From contig NZ_NIJM01000011.1 of assembly GCF_002836945.1 (NCBI RefSeq), positions 1-64,000 on the forward strand: a stretch of DNA of 64,000 nucleotides, read 5' to 3'. How positions within the stretch are numbered: the stretch's first letter is position 1; each line of letters starts with the position of its first letter. A program made the position numbers and the translations under genes. This document shows positions 1 to 9,467 of this stretch, piece by piece. The stretch comes from Shewanella chilikensis (GTDB lineage: Bacteria; Pseudomonadota; Gammaproteobacteria; Enterobacterales; Shewanellaceae). The notes beneath the pieces are model-generated. The model had not been told where the DNA came from. It ran no database searches and saw only the letters and a program-made list of their open reading frames with translations.

Positions 1-553
1 GATCCAGTGGGGGATTATTGGTCCAGCTGACATCATTGTTGTAACTGCTGCTGACGCTGTGGCCGTCGTTGATATCGACATCGGTGAAGCTCAAGTCGCC
101 GCTGTCGCTGAGCATGCCATTGATGACATCGACATCCTCGGTGACCGCGCCGCTCATGTCGATGCTTAGCACAGGCGCATCATTGGTGCCGGTAATGGTC
201 AGAGTGACTTGTTGTGAATCACTGGCGCCAAAGTCGTCGGTGACCGTCAGCGTGAAGCTTAAGGTGATGGTCTCACCGACGGCGAGGAACTGCACCAGGC
301 TGTTGGCGATCTCATAACTCCAGCCGGAATTGTCCGCACTAAAGCCCTGGGCGAGAGCATCCTGGGTGGCTTGATCCAGAACGCCGCCGCTCCAACTTGC
401 ATCGCCATTGTAGCTACTGCTGACAACATGGCTGTCACCAATGTCCACATCGGTGAAGCTCAAGGCGCCGCTGTCACTGAGTATACCATTGATGATATCA
501 ACATCTTCGGTGAGACTGCCGCTGCTATCGGCGCTGAGAATAGGGGCGTCATT
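1..553 (-). repeat. Tandem 369-bp coding repeat of the adhesin (one full, one partial unit)
   Basis: Matching segments lie exactly 369 bp (123 codons) apart: for example CGGTGAAGCTCAAG at 82 and 451, and CTGGCGCCAAA at 222 with a close match at 591. The full unit runs from the NDAP codons at 553 down to 185; the next unit begins at 184 and leaves the window. They encode VCBS/cadherin-like domains. More copies probably follow outside the window. Confidence 0.8.
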
Positions 554-2143
554 GGTCCCTATGATGGTAATAGTGACCAGTTGCTCGGCGCTGGCGCCAA
601 ACTCATCCGTCACAGTAACAGAGAAGGTTTCAGTGCGAATTTCACCTTCCAGCAGCCCATCGGCTGCGGCGTTATCGAGCTGATAATTCCAAGCGCCCGT
701 GGTGGCATCTATGCTGAAGCTGCCAAGAGGGCTGTCGGCACTGCCGGACCAAATAAGCACGGCACCATTATCCACATCGCTGGCGCTCAGTTGGCCACTG
801 ACACTAGGGGTGCCTGGGTCTATGCTGCCGTCATCGAACTGGCCGGCTTCTCGCACAGCGCCGTCGGCCTCACCCGGCTGGGGAGTGCTGATCACAGGTA
901 CATCATTGGTGCCAGTGATAGTGATAGTCAAGGTCTGGATGCTGGTATCACCATCGGCATCAGTCAGCAGATAGGAGAAGGTTTCTGTCAGCGATTCTCC
1001 CTGAGCGAGCGCCTGAACGGCTTGCGCTGTAGAATTGATTTGATAGCTGTAACTGCCATCGGCATTGAGGGTCAGCAGGCCGTAGCTGCCTGAAACCTGG
1101 CTTTGATTGGATATGGCATTATCAAGGTTGCCGCCACTGCCGGCTGCTGTTACCTGTGCGGTATCTGCGCCCTGAACATCGTTGTCGAGCAGATTGCCGC
1201 TAATGGCCAGTAGTGAGTCTTCATCTACGCTGTTGATGTCATCCTGGCCGCTTGGAGCGTCATCCAGTACCGAGATGGTAAGGGTATTACCGACACTGTT
1301 TCCTTCTAGATCTGTCAATATCAGGTTGAAAGCCTGGGAGAAGTCATCACTTGAGCTGTGGTCAACCGCGGAATTGAGGGTAAAGCTATAGCTGATATTG
1401 CCGTTTATCAGGTCAACGGCGCTGATGGTGAGTACACCGTATTCGGTATTGATACTGACAGGGCCATCAAATACGCCGTCAGAGACAATGGCTATCCCAT
1501 CCAGGGTCAAGCTTGCCACACCGGCTGCGGCGCTAAAGCTCAAGTTACCGGTTTGGGTCAAGGCTGTGGACGATGGCGTCGTCCCTGTGGGCAAGTTGGC
1601 ATCAGAGAGTGTGGCTGTACCGCTATCAAGGGTAGGGCCCACCAAAGGAAGGTCCTCAAGCAGTATTTCTTCTTGGGTGGTGATGGCAGTTTGCTCAAAG
1701 CCACTGGTATCGTAACCTGCGCTCGCCAATACTTCAGAACCATCCCTGGCTACGGAGATATAGTCGAATCCTCCCTGATTACCAGCTGTCCCGGCACCGG
1801 CAGCTGTAGCGGGCAGGTTAGCGGTAGGGTCATCACCTGCAAGTATTTGTGCCTGCAATGCGGCTATTTCGGCATCGACCCCTTCATTGGCAAATTGGGC
1901 TACATCTGCGGCCGAGGCATCTGGCTGAGGTTGAGCGCTGGGTTGTGCATTTTGCTCTGTCAGCCTTGTACCATCAGCATATTCTATGGTGAAAGTATCA
2001 TTTGCAGTGAAGATGATCTCTTCACCATTGCGAATGACATCCCCGATATTCAGATCGCGGATATTGCCATTTTCGTCCTTGGCCTTGAGTTGTCCAACCA
2101 GATTGGTGACAACCGCGTCTTGCTTACTGATTGCGACGCCCAT
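1..2143 (-). CDS. bpfA: LapA/BpfA-type giant adhesin, N-terminal part (partial)
   Basis: First 714 residues of a very large cell-surface adhesin that continues beyond the left edge. ATG at 2143 is chosen because AAAGGAG (2152-2158, complement) lies 8 nt upstream; the ATG at 2150 would touch it. The protein begins MGVAISKQDAVV and residues about 1-65 look like the retention module that plugs a LapA-type adhesin in its outer-membrane TolC-like pore. Residues 113-116 read TAAG, the motif cut by LapG-type periplasmic proteases, after an Ala/Pro-rich linker. Then follow acidic Ig-like/VCBS repeats with the phrases ITGTNDAP and TDDFGAS; the last full one is 123 residues. Family knowledge: such adhesins are type I secreted, held on the surface when cyclic-di-GMP is high and released by proteolysis when it falls. 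Position next to hemY agrees with bpfA of Shewanella. The secretion and protease genes are not in the window. Confidence 0.88.
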   Translation of the reverse strand, partial: MGVAISKQDAVVTNLVGQLKAKDENGNIRDLNIGDVIRNGEEIIFTANDTFTIEYADGTRLTEQNAQPSAQPQPDASAADVAQFANEGVDAEIAALQAQILAGDDPTANLPATAAGAGTAGNQGGFDYISVARDGSEVLASAGYDTSGFEQTAITTQEEILLEDLPLVGPTLDSGTATLSDANLPTGTTPSSTALTQTGNLSFSAAAGVASLTLDGIAIVSDGVFDGPVSINTEYGVLTISAVDLINGNISYSFTLNSAVDHSSSDDFSQAFNLILTDLEGNSVGNTLTISVLDDAPSGQDDINSVDEDSLLAISGNLLDNDVQGADTAQVTAAGSGGNLDNAISNQSQVSGSYGLLTLNADGSYSYQINSTAQAVQALAQGESLTETFSYLLTDADGDTSIQTLTITITGTNDVPVISTPQPGEADGAVREAGQFDDGSIDPGTPSVSGQLSASDVDNGAVLIWSGSADSPLGSFSIDATTGAWNYQLDNAAADGLLEGEIRTETFSVTVTDEFGASAEQLVTITIIGTNDAPILSADSSGSLTEDVDIINGILSDSGALSFTDVDIGDSHVVSSSYNGDASWSGGVLDQATQDALAQGFSADNSGWSYEIANSLVQFLAVGETITLSFTLTVTDDFGASDSQQVTLTITGTNDAPVLSIDMSGAVTEDVDVINGMLSDSGDLSFTDVDINDGHSVSSSYNNDVSWTNNPPLD

Positions 2144-2369
2144 AACTCATACTCCTTTGCACACATATACTGACGGCAAGGTCACTTTGTGCCTATGAGC
2201 GTCAGTTAAAGGTATTAATTATTAAGTCTGGGGTTGAAACAAAGACTGTCAAATATGTGACGTTAATGGCTGCGAAATGGTATGGATGGGACAAAATGTC
2301 CATATCTTAGAATCTGTCTCGCATTCATGCGGTTACAGTATGTGTGCGGATAATCTAGTGATGATTAAT

Positions 2370-2399
2370 AAAAAAGCCACTAAATAAGTGGCTTTTTTA
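2370..2399 (-). terminator. Rho-independent terminator after hemY
   Basis: Nine-base arms AAAAGCCAC (2372-2380) and GTGGCTTTT (2388-2396) enclose a 7-nt loop, with A and T runs on both sides, so it can work in both directions. It lies 20 bp beyond the hemY stop and separates the haem operon from the adhesin gene, which is read in the same direction. Confidence 0.85.
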
Positions 2400-2418
2400 T
2401 TACGAAAAGATCTATCGA

Positions 2419-3588
2419 TTAGTCGCACTTGGCGGCTTGCTTATAGCTCTTGAAAGCCCCTTGATTATCGGCTAATTGTTCCTGAAGTTTGGCTAAGGCC
2501 AGCCAGTATTCTTTGCGGGGCAGTAAATGACACAAGCGTTCCCATGCCGCGCGGGCCAGACTGAATTCACGACAGAGCTCATGAATTTGAGCCATACAGC
2601 GTTGGTAGTCGGCATGATTTTCGAGCTTGGGCTCCAAATTTTTCAGCAGTTTCAGGGTTTCGCTGTCCTGCGGCTCAAAAATTTTCGGCAATACTTCCAA
2701 AACCGCAGCACAAGGCTCTTTTTTCAGCGCCTTATTCAGCAGTTTTAGGGCATCTTCACGGCGGTTGAAGCCAGCCAGACCCAAAGCATATTGCGCCATA
2801 TTGGGCTGCTGGCTGCGTTCCTGGCGGCTTAGCCAGTGCCAACATTTTTCCAGTTCCTGCTCGTTGCGAAGGGCCGCTTGCGCCAGCAGAGCATTGTTTA
2901 CTCTTTGGTTCAGGAGTTCATACTCTTCATTATCCAGGAGCTGTTTTTTACGCAGTGTGGGCAGCAATAGTTTCAGCGCCTGCCAGTCCAGCTGGCTCTG
3001 ATAAAGTTCCAAGGCCAGTTGTAGTACCGGCGCCTTACTCTTACTGCTGGGCTGCAGTTTATCCAGTTGCTCGCGGGCCTTTTCAAGTTCGCCTTGCTGC
3101 ATGTAGTAGCGCACTCTGGTGGTGGTGACCGCTTGGGTCGCCAGAGGCAATTGGGCCGCTTTATTCAGGTACTCATCCCGTTCTTCATTTTTGAACTGTC
3201 TTTGGGCTGCTCTGGCGGCTGCCAGATAATTAAGAGCGGGCAGTTCACCGGCTTCGGCGCCTTTTTGCATCGCCTTTTCGGCCGCAGGCCAATCTTCTTC
3301 TGCCAGCGCCAGGGCGCCGGTGAGCGTGTGCTTGCGGGCGGCATTGCGGCGCCAGCGCCGCGGCAGGTAGCGACTGCTTAATACCAGATTCAGCATAGTG
3401 ACAAGTAGCCATTCCAGTAGCTGCAGCAGGGCAAAGAAGATGATGAGTGCCATAACGGCAAACAGCAGGTTGGTTTCCAGTTGCCAATCCAGGAAGGCGA
3501 TATAAACATAACCCGTCTTACCGGCTAAGAGCGGACTCAGACAGGCGCCTGCCAGAATAATCACCAGATAGATGAGTACTCTTATCAT
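2419..3588 (-). CDS. hemY: HemY, haem-biosynthesis-associated TPR membrane protein
   Basis: A 389-residue inner-membrane protein, last of hemC-hemD-hemX-hemY. Two hydrophobic segments (about residues 3-25 and 40-68) are followed by a soluble Ala/Leu/Gln-rich helical region with the spacing of TPR repeats, as in E. coli HemY. The family is proposed to assist late haem-pathway enzymes; it is not the protoporphyrinogen oxidase that shares the name. Its ATG overlaps the end of hemX by 4 bp (ATGA type), so translation is probably coupled. A strong terminator follows. Confidence 0.93.
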   Translation of the reverse strand: MIRVLIYLVIILAGACLSPLLAGKTGYVYIAFLDWQLETNLLFAVMALIIFFALLQLLEWLLVTMLNLVLSSRYLPRRWRRNAARKHTLTGALALAEEDWPAAEKAMQKGAEAGELPALNYLAAARAAQRQFKNEERDEYLNKAAQLPLATQAVTTTRVRYYMQQGELEKAREQLDKLQPSSKSKAPVLQLALELYQSQLDWQALKLLLPTLRKKQLLDNEEYELLNQRVNNALLAQAALRNEQELEKCWHWLSRQERSQQPNMAQYALGLAGFNRREDALKLLNKALKKEPCAAVLEVLPKIFEPQDSETLKLLKNLEPKLENHADYQRCMAQIHELCREFSLARAAWERLCHLLPRKEYWLALAKLQEQLADNQGAFKSYKQAAKCD

Positions 3589-4694
3589 AGTTCGGCCCCC
3601 GGCATGAGTTCGCCATAGGTGACCAACTGCTTGAGCTGGGCGCTGGATTCAAATTTAGTCAGATTGATAGGATCCAGCTGCAGACTGGACAAAGCATTAA
3701 TTGCAGTCAGCACTTCTTCGGTGCGCGGATCGTCAAGGTCGAAATATTGTTGGATCCATTTGCGGGCCATGGCCAATGATTGGCGGTAGTTGAGCTCATC
3801 ATATTGGTAGAGGGCCAGCTGTGACTGCAGTAGTTTATTACGGATATTTTCGAGCAGGTACCATTCCTGCTGGGGAGACAGCAGTGGTGTGATATCTGAG
3901 CTTATCTTGCGAATAGTGAAGAAGTCTTCCTTCAGCGCACTCCAGGTCTTGGCCAGGTTGCTCTGCCAGTCACCAATAGAGTCAGACATCTTACTTTCTG
4001 TTTCCGGCTCCATTTGTTGACTGCCGACACGGTTGAGCGGCAGCTTGTCCAGCTTAGTGATAATGCCATCCAGGGTGAACACAGTACCTGCGATGTCGGT
4101 ATTCTTGATGGCGCTTACCGCCGCCATATCGTTGGCGAGGGCGCGACGCAGTGGCATTAGTGATGGCTCCTGCATAGCGGCAATACGCTCATCGGCGGCC
4201 TGTAGCAGGCCGGTTGCAGTTTGCGGATCTTTCTCCAACCAAAGTTTACGTCCCGCCATCCGCACCAAGTATTCGGCTTCTGCCGCCATCCAATGGTTGG
4301 GGCTGCGCTGTGCCAGAGTGGCGATACGGGTTTGCATCTGTTGTTGAGCTTCGCTCAGTTGTTCTATGGCGCCTTGCTGTTGTTGATTTTGTTGCAGGTC
4401 GCTTCTCAGTTGCTGCTCAAGCGCCTGCAATCTGGCCTCAGGAGCTTGTTTGACTTGTTCGAGGGAAGTTGCCAGCTGCGCATTGGTGGCTTGCTGTTGC
4501 TGCAGTTGCCAAAAGAGATAAGCACCTGTGGCGCAGGCCAGCAGTGCCAGCAACAGGCTCAATAGGAGGGTTAGTTTCAGGAGCCATGAGCTGTGCTTGG
4601 CTGTCGCCGCAGGGGTATCTTGCTCTGTGGAACCCTGAGGTGGAGTAGGCAGTGCGGGGGTATCGCTCCCGACTTCTGGCTTGCTGTTATCCAT
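3585..4694 (-). CDS. hemX: HemX, membrane protein of the hem operon
   Basis: A 369-residue protein with a Pro/Thr-rich cytoplasmic start (1-35), one transmembrane helix (about 36-63, Leu/Ala-rich), a Gln-rich coiled coil (about 64-125) and a helical periplasmic domain. This is the layout of E. coli HemX, which databases often mislabel as uroporphyrinogen-III C-methyltransferase; no methyltransferase motif is visible. It may form a complex with HemY at the membrane. It lies 52 bp after hemD and overlaps hemY. Confidence 0.92.
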   Translation of the reverse strand: MDNSKPEVGSDTPALPTPPQGSTEQDTPAATAKHSSWLLKLTLLLSLLLALLACATGAYLFWQLQQQQATNAQLATSLEQVKQAPEARLQALEQQLRSDLQQNQQQQGAIEQLSEAQQQMQTRIATLAQRSPNHWMAAEAEYLVRMAGRKLWLEKDPQTATGLLQAADERIAAMQEPSLMPLRRALANDMAAVSAIKNTDIAGTVFTLDGIITKLDKLPLNRVGSQQMEPETESKMSDSIGDWQSNLAKTWSALKEDFFTIRKISSDITPLLSPQQEWYLLENIRNKLLQSQLALYQYDELNYRQSLAMARKWIQQYFDLDDPRTEEVLTAINALSSLQLDPINLTKFESSAQLKQLVTYGELMPGAEL

Positions 4695-4746
4695 TAATGC
4701 AGTCCTTTAACGCGACAATAGGGCTGGAAATCGGGAGGGGGGAAAA

Positions 4747-5475
4747 CTAAAGCCTCAATGCCTTGAGTACGGCCTTACTGTTGGCTGCAGTGGCATCAGT
4801 CACCTGAGTTAATCCGGCGACCACGGCCTTATCTACCACCCGAATGCTGGGAACTATAATATGACATGCTTGCAGCCAAGCAAAATACTCTTTTGGCAGC
4901 AGCCGGATAAGGTTCGTCAGGCTTTCTGCACTGCTGATCACTATGGTGTCTATCCCAAAGTCTTGCCATTCCTTGACCAGCTGTACTGCATCATAGGCAG
5001 GGCAGGTACGGCGATAGACCTCCCAGAATTTGACTTCAGCGCCATATTGCTGAAGTGTTTTTCCCAGTACTTCCCGGCCACCGTTACCCCTAATTATGAC
5101 TACTTTCTTGTGTTTTACTGCCTCGGGTTGTAACCCCGGCAGGGTTAGCAGGCCTTCGGTCTGTTGATTGTCATCCGGAGCCTTATGCCCTTGAATGCCA
5201 TAATGTGCAAAGGCCTCGAAGGTGGCTTCGCCGACGGCAAAATATTGAATGTGTGACGGCCAGGAGGCATTCAGCGCTTGAGTGCCGAAATGCACCGCAT
5301 TGGTGCTGACAAATACAATGATGTCGGCATTCTGCACCTCGGTAGGGGAGATACTTTTGTCTTCCATGGCCTCGACGGCCAAGAGAGGGGTCACCATAAA
5401 AGGTATGCCCCTTTCTGTCAGCGCCTGTTCCATGGCGTGATTGCGCCCCTCAGGGCGCGTCAACAACACTTTCAT
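4747..5475 (-). CDS. hemD: Uroporphyrinogen-III synthase
   Basis: A 242-residue enzyme that closes linear hydroxymethylbilane with inversion of ring D to give uroporphyrinogen III. The start MKVLLTRPEGRN and the later segments IIVFVSTNAVHFG and IVISSAESL are typical of the two alpha/beta lobes of HemD. The family is poorly conserved, so identity rests on these segments plus position 12 bp downstream of hemC, which makes its substrate. Confidence 0.95.
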   Translation of the reverse strand: MKVLLTRPEGRNHAMEQALTERGIPFMVTPLLAVEAMEDKSISPTEVQNADIIVFVSTNAVHFGTQALNASWPSHIQYFAVGEATFEAFAHYGIQGHKAPDDNQQTEGLLTLPGLQPEAVKHKKVVIIRGNGGREVLGKTLQQYGAEVKFWEVYRRTCPAYDAVQLVKEWQDFGIDTIVISSAESLTNLIRLLPKEYFAWLQACHIIVPSIRVVDKAVVAGLTQVTDATAANSKAVLKALRL

Positions 5476-5487
5476 AGTGCCGCCTTG

Positions 5488-6417
5488 TTATTTGCCGTAA
5501 ACGGCATCCAATATGGTTTTGGCGCCTTTGCTCAGCAGTTCTTCTGCCAGGGCGTTACCCAGGGCCACCGCTTCGTCTTGATGACCACTTACCACTCCTG
5601 AAATGACTTCAGAGCCGTCAGGATTACCTACCAAACCTCTCAAGGTCAGTTGTTCTCCCTGGATCTCGGCATAAGCTCCGATAGGTACCTGGCAACCTCC
5701 TTCCAGACGCGTATTCATTGCTCTTTCGGCCAATACCCTGTAGCGGGTTTCTTTATGTTCAAGCGGTGCCAGCAAGGCTTTTACCCGCTCATCATTGGTG
5801 CGGCATTCGATGCCGACAGCACCCTGGCCGTTGGCCGGCAGTGATTCTTCGGCGCTGATAAAGCTGGCAATACGCTCTGACAGTTTCAAGCGGATAAGTC
5901 CGGCGGCAGCCAGAATGATGGCATCATATTCACCGGCATCCAGCTTACCCAGACGGGTTCCCACGTTGCCACGCAGATCTTTGATGATAAGGTCCGGGCG
6001 ACGGGCTCTGAGCTGACATTGACGGCGCAGGCTTGAAGTACCGACAACCGCGCCTTGAGGCAGTTCATCTATACTCTTGTAGCTGTTGGAAACGAAGGCA
6101 TCACGGGGATCTTCACGTTCACAGATCACTTCCAATCCCAGACCTTCCGGGAATTCAACCGGCACATCTTTCATGGAGTGCACCGCGATATCAGCTTGAT
6201 CTTCCAGCATGGCGACTTCCAGCTCTTTAACGAACAATCCCTTGCCGCCTACTTTGGCCAGAGGAGTATCCAGGATGACATCACCCTTGGTGCTCATTGG
6301 CAGCAGTTCTACTGTCAGCCCAGGGTGAATGCGTTCCAGCTCGGCTTTGACAAATTCTGCCTGCCACATGGCGAGAGGGCTTTTACGTGTTGCGATGCGA
6401 ATGCGATTTTCTGACAT
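5488..6417 (-). CDS. hemC: Hydroxymethylbilane synthase (porphobilinogen deaminase)
   Basis: A 309-residue cytoplasmic enzyme that joins four porphobilinogens. Visible landmarks are IATRKSPLA at the start, VHSMKDVP with the catalytic Asp region, [11 protein letters not shown] and [10 protein letters not shown], and [10 protein letters not shown] with the cysteine that carries the dipyrromethane cofactor. Length is that of the family. It is the first gene of hemCDXY and is divergent from cyaA; the 199-bp region between them holds a CRP site. Confidence 0.97.
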   Translation of the reverse strand: MSENRIRIATRKSPLAMWQAEFVKAELERIHPGLTVELLPMSTKGDVILDTPLAKVGGKGLFVKELEVAMLEDQADIAVHSMKDVPVEFPEGLGLEVICEREDPRDAFVSNSYKSIDELPQGAVVGTSSLRRQCQLRARRPDLIIKDLRGNVGTRLGKLDAGEYDAIILAAAGLIRLKLSERIASFISAEESLPANGQGAVGIECRTNDERVKALLAPLEHKETRYRVLAERAMNTRLEGGCQVPIGAYAEIQGEQLTLRGLVGNPDGSEVISGVVSGHQDEAVALGNALAEELLSKGAKTILDAVYGK

Positions 6418-6533
6418 GCCAATCTTTTCCGTGAGAGTACATTAAATGCGCCAATGCTAACATTGCCTATTGGAGAATGGCACCGAACGCTGCTCAATCT
6501 TTGAAGTGGGCACGTTAAATTTTTGCCAAATAG

Positions 6534-6549
6534 TGTGATCTTGATCTCA
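6534..6549. promoter_or_regulatory. Predicted CRP (cAMP receptor protein) site between hemC and cyaA
   Basis: TGTGA-TCTTGA-TCTCA matches the CRP consensus TGTGA-N6-TCACA at 9 of 10 positions, and the 18-mer TGTGATCTTGATCTCATT matches the ideal E. coli site at 16 of 18. It lies 68 bp before cyaA and 117 bp before hemC. A possible cyaA promoter follows it: TTGCCT (6554-6559), 16-nt spacer, TAGCAT (6576-6581). Feedback of cAMP-CRP on cyaA is known in enterobacteria; direction of effect here is not shown by the sequence. Confidence 0.75.
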
Positions 6550-6616
6550 TTACTTGCCTGCTACCGCAAAAGTGTTAGCATGATCATCCAACTGCTTCAG
6601 GGATAGTGAAATTTGG

Positions 6617-9043
6617 ATGACCGAGCGTCAGCGACAATACGCCGAATACGCCGAGCGCCTCAATCGAGTGCGTTTGGCTCGTGCTCAGGCGCTGTTTTCC
6701 CCATTGCAAAGGCATCTGTTTAACCTGATCCCTCTATTGTTGCATCAGCATCACAACCGCCTGCCCGGACATAATAGTCCCTTGACACCATGCGGAATCA
6801 AGGGGTTCCAACTCTCAGTTGAGCTCCAGGAATCGCTCGCTACCCTCACGTTACCGCAGCTCGAGGATCACCAGCATGCCAGTCCTGTGCTGGAAGGGGT
6901 TTACGTAATGGGCAGTACTGCCAGTTTTGGCCAGAACCCCAAGAGCGACGTGGATGTCTGGTTGGTCTATGACGCCGGGTTGACCCAGGAAGAAGTAGAG
7001 TTGCTGCGGGACAAGAGCCTCAAACTCACCCGCTGGTTTGCCGGCTTTCAATTCGAAGTGAACTTTTATCTGGTACACCCGCGGCAGTTTTGTCGTGACG
7101 ACACTTGCAATCAAGACGCCGAGTGGGAGCTATTGGGGCATGAACACAGCGGCAGCGCCCAGCATTGGTTGTTGTTGGAAGAGTTCTACCGCAGCCATAT
7201 TCGCCTGGCCGGCAAGACGGTCGCCTGGTGGCCCAATGCTCAGCCTTGCAGCGATTTCCTGTTTCTTGGTGATGTGCACCAACTACCCGCCAATGAGTAT
7301 TTTGGTGCCTCTTTATGGCAGCTCTACAAAGGCTTGGACAAGCCGCACAAGGCCCTGCTCAAGGTGCTGCTGCTGGAAGCCTATGCCAGCAACTATCCAC
7401 AAACCAATCTGGTCAGTGAATGGGTATGGTTGAGAACTCTGGCCGGTGACTTTTCCAACGCCAACGACGCCTATCTGCTCCTGTATCAATATATCGAGTC
7501 TTATCTGCTTAAAGTGGGAGATGATCGTCGGCTGGAGATAGTGCGCCGCTGCTTTTACCTCAAGTGTGGTATCAGGCTCAGTGATCTCGAGCAGTGTCAC
7601 GATTGGCGCTACCACAAACTCAAGCAATTGGTGGAGCAGTGGGAATGGCCCCAGAGCCTGCTGATTACTCTGGATGATTGCGAACATTGGCACAGTGGCC
7701 AGCTTCAGTGGTTCAACGCTCAACTTAACGAGTTGATGCTGGCCAGCTATCAAACTCTTTTGCATTTCGCTTCGACTCACAGGCTGAGTGAGTACTTTAA
7801 AGTAGAAGACTTGGGGCTGTTGACTCGTAAGCTGCACACCTATTTCAGCGAAGACAAGCAGCAGATCCTGCGGCTCAATCGGCTTTGGAGTCAGTCGCTG
7901 GCTGAGCCGAATTTGACCATAGTTCGCAGCGAACAGGATGGCCGTTGTCATCTCTATCGTCTATCTCCGGAGCCGCGGCAGTTTATGGGCGAAGTAGCCA
8001 TCTATCAGGCCGATGATGCCGCTTCTTTGATGATTTGGGCCTGCCTTAATGGGGTGGCAACCAACCATAGTCGTTGGTTTGAATACGGCACGGGGCGTCT
8101 ACGGTGTCGGCGTCTTAACCAGGTGGCCGAACGTCTGCTGCCTTATACCGAAGACAAGAAATGGCGGGTGTCGAAACTGGATCTGTGCCAGCCTTGGCAT
8201 TATCGCAAGTTGGTGTGGATCCTTAATTTGGAGCAGGACCCCAGCGAACATTGGCAGGGTCAAACCTTGATGCTTGAACTCATGGGCAGCAACCTGCTGG
8301 CGACAGGAAAACCGGCAGCCAGTTTGCTGGGTTCGGTACAACTGATGAGCCTTAACTCTTGGGGGGAATGGCATTGCCACAGCTTTAGCGGTGAGAAGGC
8401 CCTGCTGGAGGCCATCGCCTTCGCCACTCCAGGTATGAGAAGAGCGCCACAACAGGTGGCCTTCGATGTTGTCAGTGCCTCGCAAAAGCTACAGTCCCAG
8501 TTGGAACAAACTGTAGTGGATACTCTCAAGCAGGTGCACCGACTGATAAAAGACGCCTGTCCGTCCAAGACTTTAGTGCAGCCACTGCAACTGGGTGAAA
8601 AGAAATATGGCTTGTTTTTCGATGCCAAGGGCATGAGTTACCGGGATCTCAGCGATGTGAAGTCCCTCTATCGTCAGTTGGCCAGGGGCGAGCTACAAAG
8701 TCTGCCAAGGCCCGAGCTTGCCAACGATCCTTGGGTCAAGGTGCCTGAGGTTATCCAGAACTATGCGGTGAAAGGGGTGATCCAGTATTTCCTGCGTAGC
8801 CGGGAAGATGAGTTGGACGTGTTTGTATTGGATGAAGGAAATGGCTTGAGCCACTATGTGCACAGCAATCCGGATGTCAGTGAACTGGTGAATACTGTCA
8901 CCCAGCATTACGCCTTCGGTGAAGTACTGAACCTTAAAAATCAGTTCAACTTTCCGCAGTTTTTCCGCCTGGTGCGCCAGAGCGGTAATCTGGATGTGGT
9001 GCCTTTCGGGGTTACGGCAAGGGCGGCGCAGACAGAGTTCTGA
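6617..9043 (+). CDS. cyaA: Class I adenylate cyclase
   Basis: An 808-residue cytoplasmic enzyme that makes cAMP from ATP, the ligand of CRP. The N-terminal catalytic domain is clear: MGSTASFGQ (residues 98-106) followed by SDVDVW with Asp111 and Asp113, the metal-binding pair of this nucleotidyltransferase-like fold. The long C-terminal part corresponds to the regulatory domain that responds to the glucose phosphotransferase protein IIA-Glc in enterobacteria. Length is slightly under the 848 of E. coli. It faces hemC and converges with cyaY, only 14 bp away. Confidence 0.97.
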   Translation: MTERQRQYAEYAERLNRVRLARAQALFSPLQRHLFNLIPLLLHQHHNRLPGHNSPLTPCGIKGFQLSVELQESLATLTLPQLEDHQHASPVLEGVYVMGSTASFGQNPKSDVDVWLVYDAGLTQEEVELLRDKSLKLTRWFAGFQFEVNFYLVHPRQFCRDDTCNQDAEWELLGHEHSGSAQHWLLLEEFYRSHIRLAGKTVAWWPNAQPCSDFLFLGDVHQLPANEYFGASLWQLYKGLDKPHKALLKVLLLEAYASNYPQTNLVSEWVWLRTLAGDFSNANDAYLLLYQYIESYLLKVGDDRRLEIVRRCFYLKCGIRLSDLEQCHDWRYHKLKQLVEQWEWPQSLLITLDDCEHWHSGQLQWFNAQLNELMLASYQTLLHFASTHRLSEYFKVEDLGLLTRKLHTYFSEDKQQILRLNRLWSQSLAEPNLTIVRSEQDGRCHLYRLSPEPRQFMGEVAIYQADDAASLMIWACLNGVATNHSRWFEYGTGRLRCRRLNQVAERLLPYTEDKKWRVSKLDLCQPWHYRKLVWILNLEQDPSEHWQGQTLMLELMGSNLLATGKPAASLLGSVQLMSLNSWGEWHCHSFSGEKALLEAIAFATPGMRRAPQQVAFDVVSASQKLQSQLEQTVVDTLKQVHRLIKDACPSKTLVQPLQLGEKKYGLFFDAKGMSYRDLSDVKSLYRQLARGELQSLPRPELANDPWVKVPEVIQNYAVKGVIQYFLRSREDELDVFVLDEGNGLSHYVHSNPDVSELVNTVTQHYAFGEVLNLKNQFNFPQFFRLVRQSGNLDVVPFGVTARAAQTEF

Positions 9044-9057
9044 CCGCCCCTAAATCA

Positions 9058-9387
9058 TTAGAACGACAGTTCTATACCGCCTTGGCGGCTGATGGACTCT
9101 CTGACGAAGGGCATAAATTCGCCGCCGTTGCGCTCGTCTATCCATTTACCGTCGACATAACCAAAGTGATAACCACCGAAACGGGTTGCTACCCAGATCT
9201 GGTGCAGTGGTTCCTGCTTGTTAATCACTATTTTGGAGCTGTCGGCGAATTCGAGCTGCAGCACATTGCCTGAAGCGTCGATATCAACATCGGCATCTTG
9301 TTCATCGATTGCATTCTCAATTGCGGTTTCTATCCGGTCGAACATTTCATCGGCGAGCTGATGATATTCGGTATCTGTCATGGCCAT
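9058..9387 (-). CDS. cyaY: CyaY, bacterial frataxin
   Basis: A 109-residue acidic iron-binding protein that modulates iron-sulfur cluster assembly on IscS. Landmarks: an acidic first helix ([13 protein letters not shown]), [13 protein letters not shown] and [14 protein letters not shown], all typical of frataxin. The start [10 protein letters not shown] at 9387 is chosen because AGGA lies 10 nt upstream; a further in-frame ATG at 9414 would add nine residues not usual in the family, and the ATG at 9381 is a second choice. It converges with cyaA and diverges from lptM. Confidence 0.95.
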   Translation of the reverse strand: MAMTDTEYHQLADEMFDRIETAIENAIDEQDADVDIDASGNVLQLEFADSSKIVINKQEPLHQIWVATRFGGYHFGYVDGKWIDERNGGEFMPFVRESISRQGGIELSF

Positions 9388-9467
9388 GGAATATCTGTCC
9401 TTTGCTTTCATCAAGATGAATGCGATTATAAGGCTAATGTAATCCTGCTGCCCAGATGTTGAGTAAA

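Noticed and set aside
371..2173. Plus-strand open frames of 240 and 271 codons opposite the adhesin
   Set aside because: They are shadows of the acidic, repeat-rich adhesin frame on the other strand, have no ribosome-binding site and resemble no family.
7313..7951. 212-codon minus-strand frame inside cyaA
   Set aside because: Antisense shadow of cyaA; no start signals or family resemblance.
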